From assembly GCA_038205805.1 (NCBI GenBank), contig JBBRBO010000003.1, positions 1-64,000 on the forward strand: 64,000 nucleotides of DNA, read 5' to 3'. Numbering within the stretch: the stretch's first letter is position 1; each line of letters begins with the position of its first letter. The position numbers were made by a program, and so were the translations under genes. This stretch comes from JBBSBY01 sp038205805 (GTDB lineage Bacteria > Desulfobacterota > Desulfomonilia > Desulfomonilales > Desulfomonilaceae). The notes under the pieces are model-generated. The model searched no databases. It was not told the origin of the DNA and worked only from the letters and a program-made list of their open reading frames with translations. This document shows, piece after piece, positions 52,792 through 62,028 of the stretch.

Positions 52792-53637
52792 CTAGTAGTA
52801 ATACACCAATTCTCCAAAAATACCGGATAAGTCGGCTTCCACGTGGGTGTCTCCAGAGCGTAGGTCCATGCGAGTATACCGATACCCGCCGCGCACCGTG
52901 GCCCCCCCCATCATGGCGCCCGGAAAGCGCAGCCCACCGGCGGCTTCGTATTCAGTGACAAGAGCTTTATCGTTCCATGGGAATCGCGCCCGCAGCTCTA
53001 AACTCAGGGAGACGCTCGTAGGCGCTATAGGGTTATAGACGAAGTGAAAACCGTAGGTTGTGGGACGCTGGAAGCGAATATCCGCCGATTTCACATTTGC
53101 GATAGTATAGGTCAACCGAGATCCCTTCCAATTGATATCCGCATTTACTCCTAAGCGTAAAGAGTTAGTTTGGATCAGGTCCATGTCCGCGCCCACACGA
53201 AAGTCGGACGGCTGAAATGTTGCCCACGAGCCCTGGTAAGCGCGCAAGTAGTATGTGTAAATATATCGCAACGAATACCGGCCTAGTTGCGTTCGCGCCG
53301 AAGTTTCAATCTGCCCCATTTTTTCCGGGAAACCGAGATCCTTTTTGAAATCGTATGTTCCGGTCGAATCGGTCAACGTTCCCGGACACAGCCGTGAATA
53401 CACGCCCATGAGCCGCCCTTCACCCCTGAACCTCGAGCGCGGGGTATGCCCGTATGAGGCCTGCGTCACACCTGGAGTATCTTGTTCGCAGGCTTGCGCG
53501 AAACACGGTAATCTAGGCATCCAGTAAGCGACGGGGTCCCATAGACTAACGGAGGTCTGGGCATTGGCTACGCCGCACAGCGCTGAAACGATGAGGCAGA
53601 TAAGTAAACGGAAGAGACGTATGGCGTTCGCTGTCAT
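52792..53637 (-). CDS. Outer-membrane beta-barrel-like protein
   Basis: A 281-residue protein with a signal peptide (NAIRLFRLLICLIVSALCG, cleavage near ANAQ). The mature part has many alternating hydrophobic strands with aromatic ends (RYSLRYIYTYYLRAYQGS, SLRLGVNADINWKGSRLTY, TSVSLSLELRARFPWN). It ends in a terminal Tyr run (FGELVYYY), as outer-membrane barrels usually end in an aromatic residue. Four cysteines lie near the N-terminus. I do not recognise a family. Transcription probably starts at the promoter at 53680-53708. Confidence 0.65.
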   Translation of the reverse strand: MTANAIRLFRLLICLIVSALCGVANAQTSVSLWDPVAYWMPRLPCFAQACEQDTPGVTQASYGHTPRSRFRGEGRLMGVYSRLCPGTLTDSTGTYDFKKDLGFPEKMGQIETSARTQLGRYSLRYIYTYYLRAYQGSWATFQPSDFRVGADMDLIQTNSLRLGVNADINWKGSRLTYTIANVKSADIRFQRPTTYGFHFVYNPIAPTSVSLSLELRARFPWNDKALVTEYEAAGGLRFPGAMMGGATVRGGYRYTRMDLRSGDTHVEADLSGIFGELVYYY

Positions 53638-54192
53638 TGAGCGGGACACTCCGGGTGACTCACTTTAAATTTTAGCTTCATTCTACTAATTTTAATAATA
53701 AATCTCAACAAAATTATTTTTACTGGCTGTGGTCCGGCCAAAATCGTCGGAGATGCCCGCCCGAATGAAAGTATAATCGTGCTGCGGGACTGCGCGTTTC
53801 GGAATCCCTATCATGCGCAAAAGCGCATAAAATGGCAAGTGTATTCTCCCACTGTTGGGTTGTTGAGCTTGAGACCTCTCCTCCGGGCCTCTACCTCGTA
53901 AATCCATAGGGGCGGCCATTCCATAGTAAAAGAATGCTTCTCTCTCGTGTCCTCCATCGGTCCGGCTGCATTCGATACTACAGCGCTTCCATACGGAAAG
54001 TGTGTGCACATTGCAATGGGATGGTGAATCGGCTAGACTTTTCAACAGGGATCCAGCGGCGTCACATATGCTTTTGAGCCGGATAGATGTGAAGCTTACG
54101 CTACATGGCGAATTGTTGTCATGAGCGAACAGGGCGCCGTTTTTACATGGTAGATTCAGCAACATTGTTCTGTCTGAACGAAAGGATTGCAC
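53638..54192. other. Divergent non-coding region between the barrel protein and superoxide dismutase
   Basis: No supported gene. It contains an AT-rich block (53665-53720) with the minus-strand promoter described below. A plus-strand promoter for the dismutase gene is not obvious. Confidence 0.4.
53680..53708 (-). promoter_or_regulatory. Sigma-70-like promoter of the barrel-protein gene
   Basis: On the minus strand TTGAGA is followed after 17 bases by TAGAAT, each one mismatch from consensus. The start would lie near 53673, about 35 bases before the ATG at 53637. Confidence 0.5.
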
Positions 54193-54942
54193 ATGTGGGA
54201 TGAACTGACCAGAAGGGAACTTATGTGGGGAACAGGCGCAGCGGCTACTCTCGGTCTGCTGGCTACGGTTTTGGACAAGGACGCTTTGGCGCAACACCCC
54301 GACAAGCAACAGCAACCCGGTCAAACCGGTCAGCCCGGTGTCTTTAAGCATACTCTCCCGCCCCTGCCTTACCCGGAAGACGCCCTTGAGCCAATCATCG
54401 ACAAGGAAACTGTGAAGATTCATCACGGCAAGCATTTTGCCGGCTACGTGAAGGGCCTGAACACGACCCTGGAAAAGCTTGATAAGGCGCGTACGGCTGG
54501 TTCATTCGACGACATAAAGTGCCTCTCCCGAGACTTGGCCTTTAACGGCTCGGGTGTGGTGCTTCATTGGATCTATTTTGCCACAATCGGCCCCAATGCC
54601 GGTGGTCAACCCAGCGGCGCGCTCGCCGACGCTATTAAACGCGACTTCGGCTCCTATGACGTCTTCTGGAAGCAGTTCGCAGCCGCAAGCAAGGCCGTTG
54701 AAGCCTCCGGTTGGGGCATCTTAGGCTGGGAGCCCTTCAGCCAACGTCTGATCGTCATGCAGGCGGAAAAACACCAGAACCTCACAAGCTGGGGCGTTGT
54801 GCCGCTCATGGTATGCGATGTGTGGGAACATGCGTATTACCTGAAATACCAGAACCGCCGCGCCGAATATGTGGACAACTTCGCAAAGATCATTAATTGG
54901 AAAAAGGTTGAAGAGCAATTTGCACGGGTAGCTCACAGGTAA
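54193..54942 (+). CDS. Exported iron/manganese superoxide dismutase
   Basis: A 249-residue Fe/Mn-type dismutase, longer than the usual 195-200 because of an N-terminal export sequence. TRRELMWGTGAAATLGLLAT looks like a Tat (twin-arginine) signal, then a Gln-rich linker. The enzyme has YVKGLNTTLEKL after KIHHGKHFAGY (first His ligand), GSGVVLHWIYF (second His) and DVWEHAYYLKYQ (Asp and His ligands). A Tat route would fit a metal-loaded enzyme acting in the periplasm. I chose the ATG at 54193 (AAAGGA upstream). It removes superoxide, which suggests the organism meets oxygen at times. Confidence 0.9.
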   Translation: MWDELTRRELMWGTGAAATLGLLATVLDKDALAQHPDKQQQPGQTGQPGVFKHTLPPLPYPEDALEPIIDKETVKIHHGKHFAGYVKGLNTTLEKLDKARTAGSFDDIKCLSRDLAFNGSGVVLHWIYFATIGPNAGGQPSGALADAIKRDFGSYDVFWKQFAAASKAVEASGWGILGWEPFSQRLIVMQAEKHQNLTSWGVVPLMVCDVWEHAYYLKYQNRRAEYVDNFAKIINWKKVEEQFARVAHR

Positions 54943-55120
54943 CTTGTGAATAGTTCACCGGGCGTTGAGACTTCTCGATGTCCGGTGAATGCAACCTTAT
55001 TTGCGATCAGAAGCATCTCACGTCCTACAATGCACGATGACGTAAAGATTCTCTTTTTGCCGCTTGGGACGCTCCGACGCCTGAACGCGGTTTACCACCC
55101 TCCTCACCCATGGTAGAAAA

Positions 55121-55630
55121 ATGTTCTCCACTGATAACGAACTCCTGGAAGTCGTCGACGAGTACGACCGGATCATCGACATAGCCGCGCGTCGGCAAAT
55201 CCATGCCGAGGGCCTGATGCACAGGGCGGTGTACATCTTTCTCTTCAATGAGGCCGGCGCAATCTATGTCCAACGACGTTCCGCGGACAAGGATCGGCAT
55301 CCCCTCACGCTGGACAGCTCCGCTGCGGGACATGTGGATCCCGGCGAATCCTACCGGGTCGCGGCGACACGGGAGCTGCTGGAAGAACTCGGCGTCACCG
55401 GCGCACTGACGGAACAGCTCAAGATCGCGGCGTCTACGCTCACGGATAACGAGCACGTCGTGCTCTACACCATCGTCAGTTCAGTTGAACCCCGGCCCAA
55501 TCCCGAAGAGATCCTTAGCGGCGAGTTCGTCGCAGCGGATGAACTCACACGAAGGATGGAGAGCCGACCGGAAGATTACGTACCCGCATTCTTGCTGCTG
55601 TGGCGCCGGTTTCAAGGAATTGCGAGGTGA
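55121..55630 (+). CDS. Nudix hydrolase
   Basis: A 169-residue Nudix protein. The box G-x5-E-x7-REUxEExGU is complete (Gly70, Glu76, Arg84-Glu85, Glu88-Glu89, Gly91). The N-terminal EYDRIIDIAARRQIHAEGLM with HRAVYIFLF resembles the Idi/YfcD group, which hydrolyse or isomerise diphosphates, but isopentenyl-diphosphate isomerase needs other residues I do not check here. Its stop overlaps the GTG start of dtd by 4 bases. Confidence 0.85.
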   Translation: MFSTDNELLEVVDEYDRIIDIAARRQIHAEGLMHRAVYIFLFNEAGAIYVQRRSADKDRHPLTLDSSAAGHVDPGESYRVAATRELLEELGVTGALTEQLKIAASTLTDNEHVVLYTIVSSVEPRPNPEEILSGEFVAADELTRRMESRPEDYVPAFLLLWRRFQGIAR

Positions 55631-56082
55631 GAGCCGTGATTCAGCGGGTGTCCCGGGCATCTGTGCGGATTCAGGAGGAAACCGTAGCAGAAATCAGCGT
55701 GGGTCTTCTCGTTCTGTTGGCGGTGGCAAACGGTGACGGTCGCGAGCAGGCGGCATGGCTGGCGGAAAAGATCTCCGGTTTGCGCATCTTCCCGGATTCA
55801 GACGGAAAAATGAACCTGGACATCCGGCAAATAAAGGGTGAAGCGCTGATAGTATCGCAATTTACCCTCTACGGAGAGTGCCGTAAAGGCAAACGACCCT
55901 CGTACACCGACTCAGCGCCTCCTGAGGCGGCAGAGGCTCTTTACCATGCGTTCATACAGGCCGTAGCTGAAGGAGGCATACCCGTCCAAACCGGACGCTT
56001 CGGCGCAATGATGCAGGTGGCGCTTGTAAACGACGGACCCGTAACCCTCATTCTCGATGCGCCTAAACCGATCATGAAGTAA
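55627..56082 (+). CDS. dtd: D-aminoacyl-tRNA deacylase
   Basis: A 151-residue Dtd that removes D-amino acids (and glycine) wrongly attached to tRNA. It starts VRAVIQRVSRASV with a GTG start that overlaps the Nudix stop (GTGA), with AAGGA 8 bases upstream. It has the active-site SQFTLYGECRKGKRPSY, the TGRFGAMMQVALVNDGPVTLIL region with the cross-subunit Gly (usual GP motif intact), and normal length. Confidence 0.93.
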   Translation: MRAVIQRVSRASVRIQEETVAEISVGLLVLLAVANGDGREQAAWLAEKISGLRIFPDSDGKMNLDIRQIKGEALIVSQFTLYGECRKGKRPSYTDSAPPEAAEALYHAFIQAVAEGGIPVQTGRFGAMMQVALVNDGPVTLILDAPKPIMK

Positions 56083-56176
56083 ACCATGTGTCCGGTTATC
56101 TCGACAGGCGTAGAGACGCGGCTTTCAGCGGGAGTTGCACGGGATGTGACGGTGCAATCCGACCACTCGCAATGCG

Positions 56177-56668
56177 TTAAACGCCCTCTGAATGATTACC
56201 TATTCGATATTCGACGCCCTTAATCGTCAACGAAAACGTCTCGTTGTCCTCCGAGGAAATGTAGGTTGCAAGCTGATAATAAGCGGGTCGTGAGAAGCGA
56301 GCCGTAAAGCGGGCGTCCTTCACATGCACGTACGGCACGTTGTCGCGGCCGATGCGGAGCCCTTCAGCCGATAACGGTTCCGTGGTCCCGTCATTCAGTT
56401 CGAGGAGAATATCGCCCGTGCGGTCTTCCGTGACTCCCAGCACCACGAACGGAGCGTCTTCCACCTCGACGGGACAAATCTGCTCGCCCATTCGCACTTG
56501 GTATTCACCACTTGGGGTCTTTTCCAAGGCGCTGTTCAAAAAGCGGTAAATCTCTTTGTGGACTATTTCTCGCCCGTTCTGAAACCAGCGCCCATCCTTG
56601 TGAATAACGAGCTTAACACCACCATCAGGCGGAGAAACTGCTGCGCTGTTTCCAGGAGCTTCGGTCAT
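56177..56668 (-). CDS. DUF1285-like protein
   Basis: A 163-residue protein with VKLVIHKDGRWFQNGREIVH and VEVEDAPFVVLGV, the IxxDGxWFxxGxxI plus VEDAPFVV pattern of DUF1285. The rest has beta segments (DVLLELNDGTTEPL-like and NVPYVHVKDARFTARF). No signal peptide. The ATG at 56668 is used; a TTG at 56680 is in frame. Function unknown. It lies alone between convergent dtd and slt. Confidence 0.75.
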   Translation of the reverse strand: MTEAPGNSAAVSPPDGGVKLVIHKDGRWFQNGREIVHKEIYRFLNSALEKTPSGEYQVRMGEQICPVEVEDAPFVVLGVTEDRTGDILLELNDGTTEPLSAEGLRIGRDNVPYVHVKDARFTARFSRPAYYQLATYISSEDNETFSLTIKGVEYRIGNHSEGV

Positions 56669-56917
56669 GTATGCGTCCAAACTAGAAGATTTTCAGCTTG
56701 TTGAGGCGCCGCTCTCGTGAGCGCCGGCTCACTAAGCGCACTATATCAGCCTGGGTTTCGTGAAGCAAACGCTTTCGATAACGGTTGACGGGGCTTAATG
56801 CGCTCTGCGCCGGGTGGCGGGAAGGCGAATTCATCTTTGCTCGGAAACCGCTCTTCACTAATTCCAGCGGTAGGCGCATCTCCTGAACAATTGCGGGTCA
56901 TTCCCCACCGGGCTGCG

Positions 56918-58978
56918 TTACCATAACGCCGTCTGTCGCTTCTGATGCACCTTGCTGTAGGCCCTATAGCCCGCAAGCACCTTTTTCACATACTGACGGG
57001 TTTCCGCGTATGGGATGCTCTCGATGAATTCCTCGGGCTTGAGTTTCCCCGATCTGTTGACCCACTGCTTCACCTTGCGAATGTCCGCGTTGTAAGCTGC
57101 GATGGCGGGAATCATCTTGCCGTGAAATACCTCGAGGTTTTTCGCCAACATACGCACGCCGTGGCGAACGTTTTTCGACGGATCAAGCGCTTCCTCTATC
57201 ACCTTTGTGCCGGGTTTGGTGTTCGGTTTCACCAAGCCTGCGGATGCCGGCATAATCTGCATGAGGCCTAGTGCGCCGGCCGGAGAAACTGCGGACGCGT
57301 CGTAGCGGCTTTCCTGACGAATAATCGCCCACACTAGATAAGGATCCACCGACATTTTCTGAGCTATAGACGTAGTTTCAGCGTGGAAAACCCTTGGAAA
57401 CGCTATCTCGACAAACTCAGCGGGAGCGTCTTCCGGGGGATTGGTGGTGAGTCCTCCGAATCCTGCCGTCAGAATATCAAGAGCCCGTGCGTGCCGTCCC
57501 GCTCTATAATACGCCTTGGCAAAAAGAAACGCCATCTCAGGCGAGTTTCGGATGCCGCGCGGCAGCGCGTCCATATTCAGCGCTGCCAAGTCATACAACC
57601 CGTGCTGCAGCAATTTTACGGCCGCCGCAACATTGGGATTCTTGAGCTGGGCTTCCGTGAGTTGCAGATTCGGAAACGGCTGGGAGCGCTTCGGCGTCTC
57701 ACAAGAGATTCCGCGCGCCTTAAGTCGGCGTTCCGCTTCTCCACCGTAGTAATCCAAGGGAGTCGCCGCAACAATACCCTTGAGAATGGGTTCGGCTTCT
57801 TTTGCCTTGCCCACCTGCATCAGAGATCGAGCTTGCCAGTACTTCGCCGCAGCATCCAGCTTCGAACCGGGACTTATTGCGCCCGCCTGCTTAAAGAGAT
57901 CCGCAGCCGAGGCGTATCGCCGTCCCCAATAATGGATCCAAGCGAGTCGCCATTTAATATCCGAGCGAGTCTGAGCGTCCGGATGCAGTATCAGCAACTT
58001 TTTGTAGTGAGATTCGGCTTGCGAGTAGCGTTTTTTTTCGAGATAAAAGCCCGCCAGATTGAACAGCCCTTTTCTCTTAAGTTTGGTCGGCGCTTTCGCA
58101 ATGAGTTGGGCGCTGGTGTCTAAAAACTCCTTTTCCTTGTCCAGACGCCAATACACGAGACTCATGATGTAAAGCGCTTCGCTGCGGTCGTTCACTGAAG
58201 GATTTTCCGCCAAAACTTCTTTCAGGACACGCAACGACTCCTGATTTTGCCGCGCCTTGAACCGGCATCTCCCCAATTTTACCTTGAGAGCTGCATCTTT
58301 CAGCCTACTCTGAAGCAACGACGCATAGATTTCACCTGCGAGATCGAAGCGTCCCTTTGCGAACAGGCGATCCGCACGAGCGTTTTGTTCCGCTTCAGTG
58401 TAGTCGATTTTCACCACTTTTCCGCGGGTCACCATCTCAGCGAGCCGCTCGGTCGCCCTGAGCCCCTGAATGGATGCGGGATATTCAAGGTACAATTTCC
58501 GATAACCCGCCACCGCTTCATCAACGGTGTGCACACTATTCTGAAAATCGGCGAGTTTCAGCAGCAACGAGGGCTTTTCCCTTTCCGAGGCCTTAAATAA
58601 TGCTGATTGCAAAAGAGGGATCACTTCACGATTGCCCTGTCCAAGGAGCGCATCAACCAGGAGCAATTTTGCGGTATCATTGTAGACACTATCCGGATAC
58701 GCCTTCTGGAACGCCCGCAGCTCGCTTTCAGCCTTGTCATACACCTTGGCGCCGAGATAAAACTTCGCCAACGAAATGTACGCCGCCGGCCCGAAGATTG
58801 GGTCCGTGTACGTTTGCTTCAGCAGGTCCGCCGCTTGGGTTCCTGCGCGGGACTCGAGTAGCTTCATTCCACGCGCAAATTGATCCTCGACGCTCTCCCC
58901 ATACACTGGAAGAGCCGTGAACAGTATGCACAACCACAATGTGGTGAACGCATAGAGTCTGCGGTTTAGACCCCGCAT
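56918..58978 (-). CDS. slt: Soluble lytic murein transglycosylase
   Basis: A 686-residue periplasmic enzyme that cleaves the MurNAc-GlcNAc bond of peptidoglycan with 1,6-anhydro formation. A signal peptide (YAFTTLWLCILFTALPVYG) precedes a long alpha-superhelical region built from TPR-like repeats (about 35-460). The C-terminal SLT domain has the catalytic Glu in AIIRQESRYD, GALGLMQIMPASA and the downstream PAIAAYNAD and ETRQYVKKVLAGYRAY. I used the Met at 58978 because it gives a compact signal peptide; a Met at 59005 is the alternative. Confidence 0.9.
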   Translation of the reverse strand: MRGLNRRLYAFTTLWLCILFTALPVYGESVEDQFARGMKLLESRAGTQAADLLKQTYTDPIFGPAAYISLAKFYLGAKVYDKAESELRAFQKAYPDSVYNDTAKLLLVDALLGQGNREVIPLLQSALFKASEREKPSLLLKLADFQNSVHTVDEAVAGYRKLYLEYPASIQGLRATERLAEMVTRGKVVKIDYTEAEQNARADRLFAKGRFDLAGEIYASLLQSRLKDAALKVKLGRCRFKARQNQESLRVLKEVLAENPSVNDRSEALYIMSLVYWRLDKEKEFLDTSAQLIAKAPTKLKRKGLFNLAGFYLEKKRYSQAESHYKKLLILHPDAQTRSDIKWRLAWIHYWGRRYASAADLFKQAGAISPGSKLDAAAKYWQARSLMQVGKAKEAEPILKGIVAATPLDYYGGEAERRLKARGISCETPKRSQPFPNLQLTEAQLKNPNVAAAVKLLQHGLYDLAALNMDALPRGIRNSPEMAFLFAKAYYRAGRHARALDILTAGFGGLTTNPPEDAPAEFVEIAFPRVFHAETTSIAQKMSVDPYLVWAIIRQESRYDASAVSPAGALGLMQIMPASAGLVKPNTKPGTKVIEEALDPSKNVRHGVRMLAKNLEVFHGKMIPAIAAYNADIRKVKQWVNRSGKLKPEEFIESIPYAETRQYVKKVLAGYRAYSKVHQKRQTALW

Positions 58979-59005
58979 AGACACAATAACATCGCCGAAT
59001 GCCAT

Positions 59006-59541
59006 GATTTTCTCGATTGGTTGGTTCCCTGTGACGGATTCCCCGAGGAGTGGACCCCCATGAGGCCCTGTTACCACGTATCGGAGCCCGGAAGCTCCAT
59101 GCGTAATCAATTCAGGCTCATTCAATATAGTCTACAACCACTACTTTAAAAAGTCTACGGTGACCGAAAAATAGCGGCAATGACGCCTGAGCACGGTCAC
59201 ATAGCTGGATTGGATGTCTCTACAAGCCGTGGTGTCGTTCGCATTCACGTGGAGAAGCGTCCCCCACTGTAGCTGCTCACCGAGCAGGCCCCGCCGGCCT
59301 ACTCCACCTGAATTAATCGCCTATTCCTTAGCCTGCACAACGCGTAACAGGGGGCTTGTTTTACCTACGCGTTTTTTGTAGTGTGAACACTTCACGTTAG
59401 CGACACGAACATCACCGTTCACCGGGAGCGGTCCAACCACATGCAGTGACGGTGGTGTGGACCGAAGGGAGATGCGTTCCCGCCGAGATGCGCCCGCCGC
59501 GGAGCGTTTAAAGCCCGGTGAACCAGTGCATAGGGACTATT
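59006..59541. other. Non-coding region between slt and the PilT genes
   Basis: I see no protein gene. It contains an RNA-like structure with a strong terminator (59249-59377), listed separately. Confidence 0.4.
59249..59377 (+). ncRNA. Structured RNA candidate ending in an intrinsic terminator
   Basis: GTGGAG (59249-59254) pairs with CTCCAC (59302-59307). Inside lie TGCTC/GAGCA (59274-59286) and AGGCC/GGCCT (59286-59300), sharing a base, so they compete or stack. Downstream ACGCGTA (59340-59346) pairs with TACGCGT (59366-59372) and is followed by a run of six T, a good plus-strand terminator with no gene before it. No clear promoter is seen. Confidence 0.35.
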
Positions 59542-60585
59542 ATGGCCGCGTTGGACGCTGTTTTGCAAATGGCTGCGAAGGCAAAGGCTTCGGATGTGCA
59601 TGTCACAACCGGCGCCCCATACATCATTCGTCAGTGTGGGCGGCTCAAGAAGGTCAATTCACCCGAACTTACCGCCGCCCAGAGCAAAGCCCTCATCTAC
59701 GAGATATTAACTCCCGTTCAGCGGAAGGTGCTCGAAACCAAGCTTCAACTGGACTTCAGTTACGACATCAAAGGTGTGGGAAGGTTTCGCGGCAACGTCA
59801 TCGTGCAGCGTCGCGGCATGGACGCCACCTTTAGGATCATTCCGCCTGCGATTCCCAGCCTCGAACAACTAGGGCTACCGGCTGTCGTAAAAAAGTTCTG
59901 TGATTTTCACCAGGGATTGCTGCTCGTAACGGGAGCCACCGGTCAAGGAAAATCCACGACCCTGGCTTCCATGATCGACCTGATTAACTCGACCCGACCG
60001 GTTCATATCCTCACAATAGAAGACCCCATCGAATTCATCCACCCCATAAAGAAGGGCATTGTAAATCAAAGGCAATTGGGCGGTCACACGAAATCATTCG
60101 AGAACGCCCTCAAGGCTGCCCTAAGGGAAGACCCCGACGTCATCATGGTGGGCGAGTTGCGGGACCTGGAGTCCATCCGTCTCGCCATCACCGCAGGTGA
60201 AACGGGCCACCTCGTCATCGGCACCTTGGCCACGTCTTCCGGCCCCAAAACCGTGGATCGCATTATTGATTCCTTTCCCGCTGATGAGCAAAACCAAATC
60301 CGAACCATGCTTGCGGAAGGGCTCAGGGCGGTAATGACGCAAAAATTGCTACCCACCCCGGACGGCAAGGCGCAGATCCTTGCCACGGAGATCATGGTCG
60401 GCACAATGCCGTTAGCCAACCTCATCCGGTCGGAAAAAACATACCAAATACCATCCATCATGCAGACCGGCAGGGCGCAAGGAATGCAATCCATGGATGA
60501 TTCAATCGCTCAGCTCCTTCAGACCGGCAAAATAACAAAGGAAACCGCTTGGGAATACGCTGAAAACAAGAAGCGGTTCGCATAA
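59542..60585 (+). CDS. PilT-family ATPase, divergent copy
   Basis: A 347-residue secretion-type ATPase of the PilT/PilU group. Walker A is GATGQGKS (131-138), where GPTGSGKS is usual; Walker B is in DPDVIMVGELRDLESIR. The His box (usually GTLHTNSA) reads GTLATSSG, without the His, and the C-terminal AIRNLIRE motif reads PLANLIRSEK. The start has AGGGA 6 bases upstream. Motif loss suggests an accessory role, as for PilU beside PilT, with the downstream copy as main retraction motor. Confidence 0.85.
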   Translation: MAALDAVLQMAAKAKASDVHVTTGAPYIIRQCGRLKKVNSPELTAAQSKALIYEILTPVQRKVLETKLQLDFSYDIKGVGRFRGNVIVQRRGMDATFRIIPPAIPSLEQLGLPAVVKKFCDFHQGLLLVTGATGQGKSTTLASMIDLINSTRPVHILTIEDPIEFIHPIKKGIVNQRQLGGHTKSFENALKAALREDPDVIMVGELRDLESIRLAITAGETGHLVIGTLATSSGPKTVDRIIDSFPADEQNQIRTMLAEGLRAVMTQKLLPTPDGKAQILATEIMVGTMPLANLIRSEKTYQIPSIMQTGRAQGMQSMDDSIAQLLQTGKITKETAWEYAENKKRFA

Positions 60586-60599
60586 GCACGGGGAACTCG

Positions 60600-61670
60600 A
60601 TGCCCAAACTCGATGCGCTATTCACGGAAATGATTCGGGCAGGGGCCTCGGATTTGCACATGGTTCCCGGGCTACCGCCGATGTTGCGGCTTAAGGGCGA
60701 CCTGAATCCCACCAAACACGGCCCACTCAGCCACAAAATCAACGAACAGCTCTTCTTCGAGATCATGTCACCGGAGCAACAAGGGCGCATTCGGCAAAAC
60801 CTCGATCTGGACATGGCCTATGAAGTCTCAGGGCTCGCCCGATTCCGCTGCAACTTCTTCTATCAACTTCGGGGACTCTCCGCAGTGTTTCGTCAAATCC
60901 CTACAAAGATTGCGACGTTGGCGGATTTAGGTATGCCCCCGGGCGTGCAGTCCATTCTCAATATTCGAAAGGGATTGGTGCTCGTCACCGGCCCGACGGG
61001 CTCAGGCAAGTCTACGACATTGGCGGCCATTATCGATCACGTGAACTCCACGCAGGAGCGGCACATCATTACCATCGAGGACCCGCTGGAGTTCGTGCAT
61101 GAAAACAAGAAGGCCCTCATTACGCAACGGGAGATCGGCGCACACGCGCACACCTTTGCGGACGCGCTCCGAGTGGCCTCTCGCGAAGACCCCGACATCA
61201 TTCTCGTGGGCGAGATGCGCGACCTTGAGACCATCAGTCTGGCCCTCACCTGCGCTGAACTCGGTATTCTCGTGTTCGGGACGCTGCATACAAACTCGGC
61301 GGTCAAGACTATCGACCGCATCATCAACGCTTTCCCGGCGAATCAGCAGAATCAAATTCGCAGTATGCTCAGTGACTCCCTCAAGGGAGTGCTCGCTCAG
61401 CAATTGCTCAAAACCGCAGACGGAAAAGGACGCTGCGCGGCAGTGGAAATTCTGTTGAGCGGCTCGGCCATCGGTAATCTCATCCGTGAAGGGAAGCTCT
61501 CGCAGATAGCGTCCGCCATTCAGACGGGCTCGAGTGAGGGCATGCAAACCATGGATCAGGCGTTGCAGCACTTGGTGGATCAGCGGCGCATCACCCCGGA
61601 GGACGCCTACTGGAAGGCCATCGACAAAAGCCTCTTTGTGGGACAGTGCTCGGGTTCAGTCCCCGAATAG
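60600..61670 (+). CDS. pilT: PilT-family twitching motility ATPase
   Basis: A 356-residue type IV pilus retraction ATPase with canonical motifs: SDLHMVPGLPP at the N-terminal domain, Walker A GPTGSGKS (131-138), Asp box ITIEDPLEFVH, Walker B DPDIILVGEMRDLETI, His box GTLHTNSAVKTIDRI and the retraction motif AIGNLIREGK. It starts 14 bases after the divergent copy, in one operon. It would work on the pilin encoded at 47.8 kb. Confidence 0.88.
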   Translation: MPKLDALFTEMIRAGASDLHMVPGLPPMLRLKGDLNPTKHGPLSHKINEQLFFEIMSPEQQGRIRQNLDLDMAYEVSGLARFRCNFFYQLRGLSAVFRQIPTKIATLADLGMPPGVQSILNIRKGLVLVTGPTGSGKSTTLAAIIDHVNSTQERHIITIEDPLEFVHENKKALITQREIGAHAHTFADALRVASREDPDIILVGEMRDLETISLALTCAELGILVFGTLHTNSAVKTIDRIINAFPANQQNQIRSMLSDSLKGVLAQQLLKTADGKGRCAAVEILLSGSAIGNLIREGKLSQIASAIQTGSSEGMQTMDQALQHLVDQRRITPEDAYWKAIDKSLFVGQCSGSVPE

Positions 61671-62028
61671 TAAGCGCCCGCGACTAATTCCGTAAACAAA
61701 CTACACTATCGGACATGGGGCAGGCCACGTGGAACGATTCAACACTATACCCATAGAGCGTCATAATGGACGGTGAGTTACTTCACGCTACCAGCCTGAA
61801 ATTTATTGACACTTAATTGACGTTCGCACATAATTGTAACATCCTAGTATGAACTGCTTTCACGGCGCACTGAGAAACCATTCAAAGTTTGCCTAGGCGT
61901 AACAATTAGTATGAGTGACCGTCGCTCATCTATCGCACACAGAGTTCTTCAGAGGAACGGCGACAACATGACGTATGTGGACTGCCCGAAAGCATACGAT
62001 CATTAATTGCATAGCATAGGAGAAAGAT
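61671..62028. other. Intergenic region with a long leader of the small basic protein gene
   Basis: It contains a sigma-70 promoter at 61806-61834 and a 185-base leader. In the leader, a 12-codon frame (ATG at 61969, MTYVDCPKAYDH) with AGAGGAAC upstream could be a leader peptide. Nothing else is seen. Confidence 0.4.
61806..61834 (+). promoter_or_regulatory. Sigma-70-like promoter upstream of the small basic protein gene
   Basis: TTGACA (61806-61811), a 17-base spacer and CATAAT (61829-61834). The start would be near 61841, about 190 bases before the ATG at 62029. Confidence 0.55.

Noticed and set aside
53692..54435. 247-codon minus-strand frame over the dismutase start
   Set aside because: It runs antisense to an obvious superoxide dismutase and has no ribosome site or family match.
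59249..59377. tRNA-Sec or 6S RNA at the structured region near pilT
   Set aside because: No acceptor stem with CCA-like end, no TCA anticodon arm, and no 6S-like central bubble could be fitted by eye.
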